From: an uncultured Pseudomonadota bacterium
Lineage (GTDB): Bacteria; Pseudomonadota; Gammaproteobacteria; Steroidobacterales; Steroidobacteraceae
Direction of reading: 5' to 3'
DNA length: 48,765 nt
Assembly: GCA_903908825.1 (NCBI GenBank)
Contig: CAIVTJ010000378.1
Location: forward strand, 1-48,765
Of the stretch, positions 41,850 to 48,765 are shown one piece after another (within the stretch, counting starts at the first letter, position 1; every line of letters begins with the position of its first letter). The notes beneath the pieces were generated by a model. The model worked only from the letters and a program-made list of their open reading frames with translations, did not search any database and was not told the origin of the DNA. The position numbers were made by a program, and so were the translations under genes.

Positions 41850-42740
41850 GTGGTTGCCGCTCACGGCCGGATCGATGTCATCGCCACACCCATCGGCAAC
41901 CTGGGGGACCTGTCGTCCCGGGCGCGCGATGCGCTGGCCAACGCCGACCTGGTGGCCGCCGAGGATACCCGCCATACCGGCACTCTGCTGCGGGCGCTGG
42001 GCCTGTCACGGCCGATGGTGTCTTTGCACGAACACAACGAACGCAGTCGCATAGACGAACTCCTGTTGCGGCTGGCACAAGGCCAGACCATTGCCCTGGT
42101 CAGCGATGCCGGCACACCGCTGGTGTCTGATCCCGGCTATGCGCTGGTGGCCGCGGCCTTGGCTGCCGGCCACGCGGTGCAAGCCATACCGGGCCCCTCT
42201 GCGGTGCTGGCTGCGCTGGCCGCCAGTGGCCTGCCCACGGACCGCTTCTGCTTCGAGGGCTTTTTGCCACCCAAAGCCGCCGCCCGCTTAGAACGTTGCC
42301 AGGCGTTGGCCAGTGAGAGCCGCACGCTGGTGTTCTTTGAGGCACCGCACCGCATCGTGGCCACACTGGCTGACTTGGCCAGTGCCTGCGGCGGCGAGCG
42401 CCGTGCGGCTGTGGCACGCGAGATCACCAAGGCGCACGAGACGATATACCGCGGCACGCTGACCGCGCTGCTGGCGATTGCCGCGCAAGATGGCAATTTT
42501 GAGCGTGGCGAAATCACGCTGGTTCTGGAAGGCGCGCCGGCCGTCGCAGCGGCGCCCGATGCGGCCTTTGTGCGCCGCGCACTGACGGTGCTGCGTGCCG
42601 AACTGCCGACGTCCCGTGCCGCTGCGGTGGTTGCGCAGCTGACCGGCTGGCGCAAGGCCGATGTCTATGCCTTGGCGTTGACCGATGGCGGCGATCCGCA
42701 ACAGCAGGCTGCGTTGCCCGACACATCGGTGCCACAATAG
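41850..42740 (+). CDS. rsmI: 16S rRNA (cytidine-1402 2'-O)-methyltransferase RsmI
   Basis: Adds the 2'-O-methyl group at C1402 of 16S rRNA in the decoding centre, using S-adenosylmethionine. It has 296 residues of the tetrapyrrole-methylase fold. VIATPIGNLGDLSSRARDAL, AEDTRHTGTLL, LVSDAGTPLVSDPG and IPGPSAVLAALAASG are family marks. The start is GTG 41850 with GGAG 8 bases upstream. Its location divergent from lpoA is conserved from E. coli (yraL). Confidence 0.95.
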   Translation: MVAAHGRIDVIATPIGNLGDLSSRARDALANADLVAAEDTRHTGTLLRALGLSRPMVSLHEHNERSRIDELLLRLAQGQTIALVSDAGTPLVSDPGYALVAAALAAGHAVQAIPGPSAVLAALAASGLPTDRFCFEGFLPPKAAARLERCQALASESRTLVFFEAPHRIVATLADLASACGGERRAAVAREITKAHETIYRGTLTALLAIAAQDGNFERGEITLVLEGAPAVAAAPDAAFVRRALTVLRAELPTSRAAAVVAQLTGWRKADVYALALTDGGDPQQQAALPDTSVPQ

Positions 42741-42788
42741 CGGCCCCCGGCTGCGGCACCCGCAGTACTTAACGATGGCGGATGCTGC

Positions 42789-44000
42789 ATGCGGACGATC
42801 TACCGAACTGCGTTGATGGGCCTGTTTGCGGGCGTGTTGCTGGCAGCCTGCGGTGATAACAAACCCAAGGGGCCGCCGGCGCCACCGGTGCCCGAGGTCG
42901 GCATCATCGTGCTTGCGCCCAAGCCGGCGCAGCTTTACAGCGAACTGCCGGGCCGTGTCACCGCGACGCGCACTGCAGAGATCCGTCCGCAGGTGGCCGG
43001 CTTGCTGCAAAAGCGTTTGTTCACTGAGGGCGCGGAGGTCAAGGCCGGTCAGGCGCTTTATCAGATTGATGCAGACGCCTATCGTGCAGCTGTCGGCCGT
43101 GCCCGCGGTGTTTTGGTCAGTGCCGAAGCTCAGGCCACTAACACGCGCACCATCGCCCAGCGCTATCAGTCGCTGTTCGAGCGCCAGCTGGCCAGTCAGC
43201 AGGATCGCGACAATACGCGCGCCAACCAGTTGCGCGCCGAAGCCGATGTGGTGACCGCCAAGGCCGCGCTCGACGCAGCACAGGTCGAGCTGGATCGCAC
43301 CCGCATCACCTCGCCCATCAGCGGCCGCATCGGCCGTTCGCAGGTGACCGAAGGCGCATTGGTCAAGGTCGCACAGGACGCACCGCTGGCCGTGGTGCAG
43401 CAACTCGATACCGTGAACGTGGATGTCTCGCAGTCCAGTGCAGAACTGCTGCGCCTGCAGCGTGAGTTGGCCAGTGGCCGTTTGCAGCACGACAAGGCTG
43501 TCACGGCGCGCGTCATGCTCACGCTCGAAGACGGGTCGCCTTACGCGGAAGCCGGCGAGATGCGTTTCTCTGAAGTCACCGTCGATGCCGGCACCGGCTC
43601 GGTGTTGCTGCGGGCCAGCTTTCCCAACCCGCGGCGCGAGTTGTTGCCTGGCATGTTCGTGCGCGCACGCGTGGGTCAGGCTGTCGCCACCGAGGCCTTG
43701 CTGGTGCCGCAGGCAGGCGTTTCGCGCAACGCGCGCGGCTTGCCCACAGCGCTGGTCGTCGGCGCCGACGATGTCGCCGAAGAGCGGCTGTTGACGGTCG
43801 GCCGGGTCATCGATAACCAATGGCAGGTGCTCGACGGCCTCAAGGCCGGTGATCGCGTGATCGTCGAAGGTCTGCAGCGCGCCAAGGCCGGCAACAAGGT
43901 CAAGCCTGTGCCTGCCGGCTCCAAGCCTGCGCCAGGTGGTCCGCCGGGTGCGCCGGGTATGCCGGCAGCCGGTGCACCGCCCGCTGCAGCCAAGGGCTAA
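42789..44000 (+). CDS. RND efflux periplasmic adaptor lipoprotein (AcrA/MexA family)
   Basis: Membrane fusion protein joining an RND pump to an outer-membrane channel. It has 403 residues. The lipobox LLAAC puts the lipidated cysteine at 21. After that come a barrel-sandwich/lipoyl half ([23 protein letters not shown] in part), a coiled-coil hairpin (about 100-170), the second lipoyl half ([19 protein letters not shown]) and a beta-barrel. A Pro/Gly/Ala-rich tail (about 375-403) is unusual in length. A short CTGCGG/CCGCAG stem precedes it. The permease begins 4 bases later. Confidence 0.93.
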   Translation: MRTIYRTALMGLFAGVLLAACGDNKPKGPPAPPVPEVGIIVLAPKPAQLYSELPGRVTATRTAEIRPQVAGLLQKRLFTEGAEVKAGQALYQIDADAYRAAVGRARGVLVSAEAQATNTRTIAQRYQSLFERQLASQQDRDNTRANQLRAEADVVTAKAALDAAQVELDRTRITSPISGRIGRSQVTEGALVKVAQDAPLAVVQQLDTVNVDVSQSSAELLRLQRELASGRLQHDKAVTARVMLTLEDGSPYAEAGEMRFSEVTVDAGTGSVLLRASFPNPRRELLPGMFVRARVGQAVATEALLVPQAGVSRNARGLPTALVVGADDVAEERLLTVGRVIDNQWQVLDGLKAGDRVIVEGLQRAKAGNKVKPVPAGSKPAPGGPPGAPGMPAAGAPPAAAKG

Positions 44001-44004
44001 AGCC

Positions 44005-47000
44005 ATGCTGTCGCGCTTTTTTATCGACCGCCCCGTCTTTGCGTGGGTGCTGGCGCTGGTGTTGATGCTGGGCGGCGGCATAGCCGTGACCACCCTGCCG
44101 GTCATGCAATACCCCAACATCGCACCACCACAGGTGACGGTGTCGTCCAACTACCCAGGTGCGTCGGCGCAGACCGTGCAGGACAGTGTGGTGCAGGTCA
44201 TCGAGCAGCAGCTCAATGGCATCGACGGCTTGGACTACATCACCTCCGAGAGCACGGCCGATGGCAGTGGCAGTGTCACGCTGAGTTTTTCGCAGGGCAC
44301 CAGCCCTGACATCGCGCAAGTGCAGGTGCAGAACAAACTGCAGGCCGCCATGCCCTTGTTGCCTGCCGAAGTGCAGCAGCAAGGTCTACGCGTCAACAAG
44401 CCCACACGCAATTTTCTGGTGGTGCTGGGCTTTCGCTCTACCGACAACAGCATGACCAGCGAGGAGATCAACAATTACGTTGCCTCCAATGTGCTTGACC
44501 CCATCAGCCGTACGGCTGGCGTGGGTGATGTGCAGTTGTTCGGTGCACAGTTTGCGATGCGCGTGTGGCTGGACCCGGCGCGACTGGCCAGCTATCGCGT
44601 GACCACCGGTGATGTGGTGGCCGCTATCCGCGCGCAAAACGTGCAGGTTTCAGCAGGCCAGTTGGGTGGTTTGCCAGCCTTGCCCGGGCAGGCGATCACC
44701 GCAACCATCGTCGGCCCGTCGCGACTGTCAACGCCCGAGCAGTTCGGCAACATTCAGCTGCGCGTCAATGCAGACGGCTCTATTTTGCGCATCCGCGATA
44801 TCGGTCGCGTGGGCTTGAGTGCCGAGAACTACGCGCGCGAGGTCTATCACAACGGTCAGCCCGGCGCGGCCATGGCCGTGCGCCTGGCCATCGGCAAGAA
44901 CGCGCTCGACACCGTCGACAACATTCACGCCACCATCGCTCGCTTGCAGCCCTTCTTCCCCAAGGGGCTCGATGCGATCTATCCGCAGGACACCACGCCC
45001 TTTGTGCGCACCTCGATTCGTGAGGTCGCCAAGACGCTGGTCGAGGCTATCGTGCTGGTGTTCCTGGTCATGTATCTGTTCCTGCAGAACCTGCGCGCCA
45101 CGCTGATCCCCACATTGGCCGTGCCGGTGGTGATGTTGGGCACGTTTGGTGTGTTGTCAGCCTTTGGCTATTCAATCAACACGCTGACCATGTTCGGCAT
45201 GGCGCTGTCTATCGGTCTGCTGGTCGATGACGCCATCGTGGTGGTCGAGAACGTCGAACGTGTGATGGCCGAAGAAGGTCTGTCGGCGCGCGAGGCCACA
45301 CGTAAATCCATGGACCAGATCACCGGCGCACTGATCGGTATCGCCTTGGTGCTGTCGGCGGTGTTTGTGCCCATGGCGTTCTTCAGTGGTTCGGTGGGCG
45401 TCATCTATCGACAGTTCTCGATCACGTTGGTGTCGGCCATGGTGTTGTCGGTGGTGGTGGCACTGGTGTTCACGCCGGCCCTGTGCGCCACGCTACTCAA
45501 GCCGCATGCACCGGGCGCAGCGCAGGCGCGTCGCGGTCTGTTCGGCTGGTTCAATCGGGTCTTTGATCGCAGCAGCCGCTCTTACTCAAACGGCGTGGCC
45601 GGCATGCTGTCGCGCAATGTCCGCTGGCTGGTGGTGTACGGTGTGCTGGTGGGCGTGATGGTGATGCTGTTTGCGCGTATCCCCACATCATTTTTGCCTG
45701 ACGAAGACACCGGCACTATGTACAGCATCGTGCAGACCACACCTGGTGCCACCAAAGAGCGCACGGCTGCGGCCCTCAAACAGGCACAGGATTATTTTCT
45801 CGAGCGTGAGAAAGACGTCGTCGACATGGTCATGACGGTCAATGGCTTTAACTTTGCCGGTACCGGTCAGAACATGGGTCTGGTTTTTGTGAAGCTCAAG
45901 AACTGGGATCAACGCCGCGAGCCGCAGCAAAAAATCAAAGCCATCGCGCAGCGCGCCACGCGCTATTTCTCGGCCATACGCGATGCTTCCATCATCGTCA
46001 CGGTGCCGCCGGCAGTCTCTGAGCTGGGCAACTCGTCGGGCTTTGATCTGCAACTGCAAGATCGCGGTGGTGTGGGTCGTGAAGTGTTGCTGGCCGCGCG
46101 CGGGCAGTTGCTGGGTATGGCCGCCAAAGAGCCCACGCTGGTCGGCGTACGTCCTAACGGCATCGAAGACGCCCCGCAGCTGCGCCTGAATATCGACCGC
46201 GAAAAGGCAGGCGCCTTGGGTGTGGCCATCAGCGACATCCATCAGACGCTGGCTACCGCTTGGGGCTCCAGCTACGTCAACGACTTCTTGGATCGCGGTC
46301 GCGTCAAACGCGTGTATGTGCAGGGCGAACCCTATGGCCGCATGCAGCCCGATGACCTGGCGCGCTGGCATGTGCGCAACAACAAGGGCGACATGGTGCC
46401 CTTCTCGGCGTTCGCTACGGCAGAGTGGAGTTTTGGTCCGCAGAAGCTGGTGCGCTTCAATGGCGTGCCGTCTTTCAACATCCAGGGTGCTGCGGCGCCG
46501 GGCGAGAGCACCGGCGAGGCGATGGACCTGATGCAAAGCCTGATCGCCAAACTGCCACCGGGCATCGGTGTGGAGTGGACCGGCGTGTCCTTTGAAGAGC
46601 GTCTGGCTGGCAGCAAGGGACCGGCGCTGTATGCCATCTCGTTGGCGGTGGTGTTCCTGTGTCTGGCCGCTTTGTACGAGAGTTGGTCGATACCGGTAGT
46701 GGTGCTGCTGGTGGTGCCGCTGGGCGTGTTGGGTGCGGTCATTGCCACCTTGGCGCGCGGCATGGCCAATGACGTGTTCTTCCAGGTGGGGTTGCTGACC
46801 ACCATGGGCCTTGCGGCCAAGAGCGCCATCCTCATCGTCGAGTTTGCCAAGTCCAACTATGACGGGGGTATGCCCTTGCGTGAGGCGGTGCTGCAAGCCG
46901 CGCGGCAGCGGCTGCGGCCTATTCTGATGACCTCACTGGCGTTCATGTTCGGCGTGCTTCCGCTGGCGTTGGCCAGCGGTGCCGGTTCGGGTGCGCAGAA

Positions 47001-47124
47001 TGCCGTCGGCACCGGTGTGATCGGCGGCATGCTGGCCTCGACCTTTCTGGCTATCTTCTTTGTGCCGCTGTTCTTCGTGCTGGTGATGGGCTGGTTCCGG
47101 GTGCGTCCGAAACCTGTTGCTTAG
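44005..47124 (+). CDS. RND multidrug efflux permease (AcrB/MexB, HAE1 family)
   Basis: Proton-driven exporter, 1039 residues with twelve helices and two large periplasmic loops. [20 protein letters not shown] opens helix 1. The proton-relay aspartates lie in [18 protein letters not shown] (about 405-410), and the second repeat has [15 protein letters not shown] with the matching lysine. The porter domain segment [13 protein letters not shown] is close to AcrB. The start is ATG 44005; a frame opening at 43936 lies inside the adaptor gene. No outer-membrane TolC-like gene and no local regulator is present, so the channel must be supplied from elsewhere. Its stop overlaps the convergent esterase. 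Confidence 0.95.
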   Translation: MLSRFFIDRPVFAWVLALVLMLGGGIAVTTLPVMQYPNIAPPQVTVSSNYPGASAQTVQDSVVQVIEQQLNGIDGLDYITSESTADGSGSVTLSFSQGTSPDIAQVQVQNKLQAAMPLLPAEVQQQGLRVNKPTRNFLVVLGFRSTDNSMTSEEINNYVASNVLDPISRTAGVGDVQLFGAQFAMRVWLDPARLASYRVTTGDVVAAIRAQNVQVSAGQLGGLPALPGQAITATIVGPSRLSTPEQFGNIQLRVNADGSILRIRDIGRVGLSAENYAREVYHNGQPGAAMAVRLAIGKNALDTVDNIHATIARLQPFFPKGLDAIYPQDTTPFVRTSIREVAKTLVEAIVLVFLVMYLFLQNLRATLIPTLAVPVVMLGTFGVLSAFGYSINTLTMFGMALSIGLLVDDAIVVVENVERVMAEEGLSAREATRKSMDQITGALIGIALVLSAVFVPMAFFSGSVGVIYRQFSITLVSAMVLSVVVALVFTPALCATLLKPHAPGAAQARRGLFGWFNRVFDRSSRSYSNGVAGMLSRNVRWLVVYGVLVGVMVMLFARIPTSFLPDEDTGTMYSIVQTTPGATKERTAAALKQAQDYFLEREKDVVDMVMTVNGFNFAGTGQNMGLVFVKLKNWDQRREPQQKIKAIAQRATRYFSAIRDASIIVTVPPAVSELGNSSGFDLQLQDRGGVGREVLLAARGQLLGMAAKEPTLVGVRPNGIEDAPQLRLNIDREKAGALGVAISDIHQTLATAWGSSYVNDFLDRGRVKRVYVQGEPYGRMQPDDLARWHVRNNKGDMVPFSAFATAEWSFGPQKLVRFNGVPSFNIQGAAAPGESTGEAMDLMQSLIAKLPPGIGVEWTGVSFEERLAGSKGPALYAISLAVVFLCLAALYESWSIPVVVLLVVPLGVLGAVIATLARGMANDVFFQVGLLTTMGLAAKSAILIVEFAKSNYDGGMPLREAVLQAARQRLRPILMTSLAFMFGVLPLALASGAGSGAQNAVGTGVIGGMLASTFLAIFFVPLFFVLVMGWFRVRPKPVA

Positions 47125-48014
47125 TGGGCTAACGACGCAGTCAGAAACACGCCGGCTTCGGTCAGTGCGTCGCGTCCTTCGCTGAGCATGAAGCCGAAGA
47201 TGTGCCACACGTGCGGCATGTTCGGCCACACGCTCAGGTGCACCGGCACATCGGCTGCGCCCAGTGCGCCCACCAGACGTATGGCATCGTCGAGCAGCAC
47301 CTCGGCCGTGCCCACCTGAACGAACACCGGCGGCAGGCCGCGCAGATCGGCATACAGCGGTGAGGCCAACGGCGTGGTCAAGGGCTTACCCTGCAAGTAA
47401 AGCTCGGCGTTGGCCAGCAAACCCTCGCGGGTGATCGACGGGTCGGCGGCGATCTTGGACTGCATGCTGCTACCGGTGCAGGCCAGATCGACCCAGGGTG
47501 AGATGGTCAAAGCGCCTGCAGGCATGGGCAGGCCGGCATCGCGCGCCGCTACCAGCGTTGCGATGACCAGGCCACCACCGGCCGAATCACCTGCCAGCAC
47601 GATGTCTGCAGGCTTGATGCCACCCTCCAGCAGCGCGCGGTAAGCGGCCACGCAATCATCGACCGCTGCCGGGAACGGATGCTCGGGGGCCAAGCGGTAA
47701 TCGAGTGACACCGTGCTGACGCCAGTGGCCCGGCCCAGTTCGCCGCTGAGCGAGCGATAGTCAGTGGGGTTGCCGATCACAAAAGCGCCGCCGTGGATGT
47801 AGAGCAGCGTCTGGTCGCTGCGTGCGCCCGGCGTGGTGGATGCCAGCACTGGCAGACCGGCCAGTTTTCCAGACTCAAACGTGATGTCCGCCGCCACCGG
47901 TGCCGCGCCTATGGACGCTGAAAAATCAGCGCGGGCTTTTTGCGGTGATGAGGTCAGGTCCAGTTCGTTCGAACGCAACAGGGTGATCAGTTGGGCAAGT
48001 TCAGCGCTGCTCAT
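47121..48014 (-). CDS. alpha/beta hydrolase, hormone-sensitive-lipase family esterase
   Basis: Carboxylesterase-like enzyme of 297 residues. The oxyanion motif HGGAFV (74-79), nucleophile S144 in GDSAGGG, acidic D242 or D243 in AEVLLDD and H268 in MPHVWHIF make a full triad. There is no signal peptide, so it is cytoplasmic. The substrate is unknown; short-chain acyl esters are typical of the family. Its stop overlaps that of the RND permease by 4 bases. Confidence 0.9.
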   Translation of the reverse strand: MSSAELAQLITLLRSNELDLTSSPQKARADFSASIGAAPVAADITFESGKLAGLPVLASTTPGARSDQTLLYIHGGAFVIGNPTDYRSLSGELGRATGVSTVSLDYRLAPEHPFPAAVDDCVAAYRALLEGGIKPADIVLAGDSAGGGLVIATLVAARDAGLPMPAGALTISPWVDLACTGSSMQSKIAADPSITREGLLANAELYLQGKPLTTPLASPLYADLRGLPPVFVQVGTAEVLLDDAIRLVGALGAADVPVHLSVWPNMPHVWHIFGFMLSEGRDALTEAGVFLTASLAH

Positions 48015-48136
48015 CGCGTAGTGCTCCCGGGTGCCGTGTTCAGTAATGACGGTGCTTCGAATACATCTTAGGCGTTCCGAAGTGCTGCGGTAAGGTGCCC
48101 ACAGTGCCGACCCGCAACCGCCCCGGAGATGCTGCT

Positions 48137-48487
48137 ATGACTGATGTACTGATTACGCTGCGAGATGCGCTGCGCACCTTTGCCGCCGAGCGTGACTGGG
48201 AGCCGTTTCATACGCCACGCAATCTGGCCGTGGCCCTCACTGTGGAGGCCGGCGAACTGCTGGAACATTTTCAGTGGATGGATGAACTGGCATCGACACA
48301 ACTCGATGCCGGCAGGCGGCAACAGATCGGCGAGGAGATGGCCGATGTGCTGCTGTACTTGATACGGCTGTCCGACAAGTTGCATGTGGATCTGGCCGAT
48401 GCAGCGCGGCGCAAGCTGCAGCTCAACGCGCAGAAATACCCAGCCGAGAAGGTGCGCGGCAGCAGCAAGAAATATACGGAGTATTGA
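48137..48487 (+). CDS. MazG-like nucleotide pyrophosphohydrolase (RS21-C6/dCTPase type)
   Basis: All-alpha NTP pyrophosphatase of 116 residues. RDWEPFHTPRNLAVALTVEAGELLEHFQW carries the ExxE motif (in part), and EEMADVLLYLIRLSD the ExxD motif; together they bind magnesium. The family removes dCTP or damaged dNTPs. ATG 48137 follows GGAG 9 bases upstream, and the 122-base gap before it shows no other gene. It is followed by 110 bases without a gene and then the toxin-antitoxin remnant. Confidence 0.9.
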   Translation: MTDVLITLRDALRTFAAERDWEPFHTPRNLAVALTVEAGELLEHFQWMDELASTQLDAGRRQQIGEEMADVLLYLIRLSDKLHVDLADAARRKLQLNAQKYPAEKVRGSSKKYTEY

Positions 48488-48588
48488 CGGTATTTTGGTC
48501 CTTCCCGGTTGATTTGCGAGTGTCATCGCAGGAGGGGCTGGCTAAAGATTTGGCCCAGTGCTAGCTCATCTTGCGGTGTACGTTTGTG

Positions 48589-48610
48589 CATACTAATATG
48601 GATCAGTATG
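48589..48610. promoter_or_regulatory. inverted repeat over the brnT start (possible BrnA operator)
   Basis: CATACT (48589-48594) and AGTATG (48605-48610) are perfect 6-base arms around 10 bases that contain the brnT ATG. CATACT also resembles a -10 box. BrnA antitoxins bind and repress their own promoters, so this is a candidate operator. The assignment is inference. Confidence 0.4.
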
Positions 48611-48699
48611 AATGGGATCCTGAAGGAAGGTACATACGGATCATTTCGTCCAGAAGGGCGAGCAGCGCGGAGCGGTTGCGCTACAGGAGCATCGAATGA
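48598..48699 (+). pseudogene. brnT: remnant of a BrnT-type toxin gene with internal in-frame deletion
   Basis: ATG 48598 to TGA 48699 encodes only 33 residues. It starts MDQYEWDPEG, like the N-terminus of BrnT toxins (xxxEWDPxK). It then jumps to YIRIISSRRASSAERLRY, which matches the C-terminal IRIISARxAxxxER end of the same family. BrnT normally has about 90 residues, so some 55-60 core residues, including the RNase centre, are missing without loss of frame. The toxin should be inactive. The frame still overlaps the brnA start by 4 bases (ATGA), preserving translational coupling. No good ribosome site precedes the ATG. Confidence 0.72.
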
Positions 48700-48765
48700 G
48701 AAAGCACTACGACTTCTCCAAGGCCAAGCGCGGTTCTGTGGTTGCACCTGCACCCGGCAAGACCC
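48696..48765 (+). CDS. brnA: BrnA-family antitoxin, N-terminal part (3' partial)
   Basis: ATG 48696 begins MRKHYDFSKAKRGSVVAPAP and the window ends after 23 residues. The YDFSKAKRG opening is typical of BrnA antitoxins, whose ribbon-helix-helix DNA-binding domain would follow. AGGAG (48685-48689) lies 6 bases before the ATG, a strong ribosome site inside the toxin remnant. The rest of the gene is outside the window, so it is not known whether the antitoxin is intact. Confidence 0.78.
   Translation, partial: MRKHYDFSKAKRGSVVAPAPGKT

Noticed and set aside
42288-44150. Minus-strand reading frame of 620 codons across rsmI and the RND adaptor
   Set aside because: Covers two convincing genes in the opposite direction; no motif and no plausible start signal.
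48523-48753. Minus-strand 76-codon frame opposite the brnT/brnA region
   Set aside because: Antisense to recognisable BrnT and BrnA segments; no domain and no ribosome site.

Overview
The window looks like chromosome of a free-living, aerobic, diderm gammaproteobacterium with fairly high GC content (judged by eye, not counted). The evidence is the conserved gene neighbourhoods: zapA / 6S RNA / fau next to ygfB-pepP-ubiH-ubiI; kdsD-kdsC-lptC-lptA-lptB-rpoN-hpf-rapZ; ibaG-murA; petABC-sspAB; and yraN-lpoA facing rsmI. These are split and recombined differently from Escherichia and Pseudomonas. A CRP that resembles E. coli CRP but carries an acidic tail, together with many GTG/TTG starts, suggests a deep-branching or xanthomonad/Nevskia-like lineage. 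The genus cannot be named from sequence alone. No insertion sequence, phage, CRISPR array or rRNA was seen, and almost everything is ordinary housekeeping.

Layout. 1-2750: end of rpe, a CRP-family regulator, coq7, rplM-rpsI, and tRNA-Gln with a terminator. 2761-5350: leuA and rpiA, both on the minus strand. 5376-5579: a self-contained unit (promoter, Shine-Dalgarno, terminator) for a 16-residue peptide made only of Met, Lys and Ala. 5619-7511: minus-strand zapB-like, zapA, 6S RNA, fau and an EVE-domain gene. 7533-11934: ygfB-pepP-ubiH-ubiI on plus. 11931-13495: phhB and ispG on minus. 13586-19074: a double HtrA-type protease with a short upstream ORF, a Sua5-type tRNA modification enzyme, a PLP decarboxylase and a membrane-tethered RraB-like protein. 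19081-23115: gpmA and a 2-oxoacid dehydrogenase (E2, E1 beta, E1 alpha). 23214-27969: rarD, zapE, rapZ, hpf, rpoN. 28063-31477: the lipopolysaccharide block lptB-A-C and kdsC-D. 31536-38225: ibaG-murA, a DegS-like protease, the cytochrome bc1 operon and sspAB. 38218-48014: a sugar transporter, yraN-lpoA, rsmI, an RND efflux pump and an esterase. 48137-48765: a MazG-like pyrophosphatase and, at the edge, a BrnT/BrnA toxin-antitoxin pair whose toxin gene has lost its middle.

How the genes work together. Several blocks serve the cell envelope: Kdo synthesis and LPS export, MurA, LpoA, ZapA/ZapE, and the two HtrA-type proteases. Others serve aerobic respiration: ubiquinone hydroxylation by Coq7/UbiH/UbiI feeds the bc1 complex. 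A third theme is global control: CRP, 6S RNA, sigma-54, Hpf, SspA/SspB and RraB. Genes within blocks overlap by 4-20 bases, so translational coupling is widespread.

The parts most worth a second look are the Lys/Ala micro-peptide unit, the deleted brnT with its start-spanning inverted repeat, the double HtrA protease with its coupled upstream ORF, apparent leaderless promoters, and the absence of ptsN from the rpoN-hpf-rapZ block.
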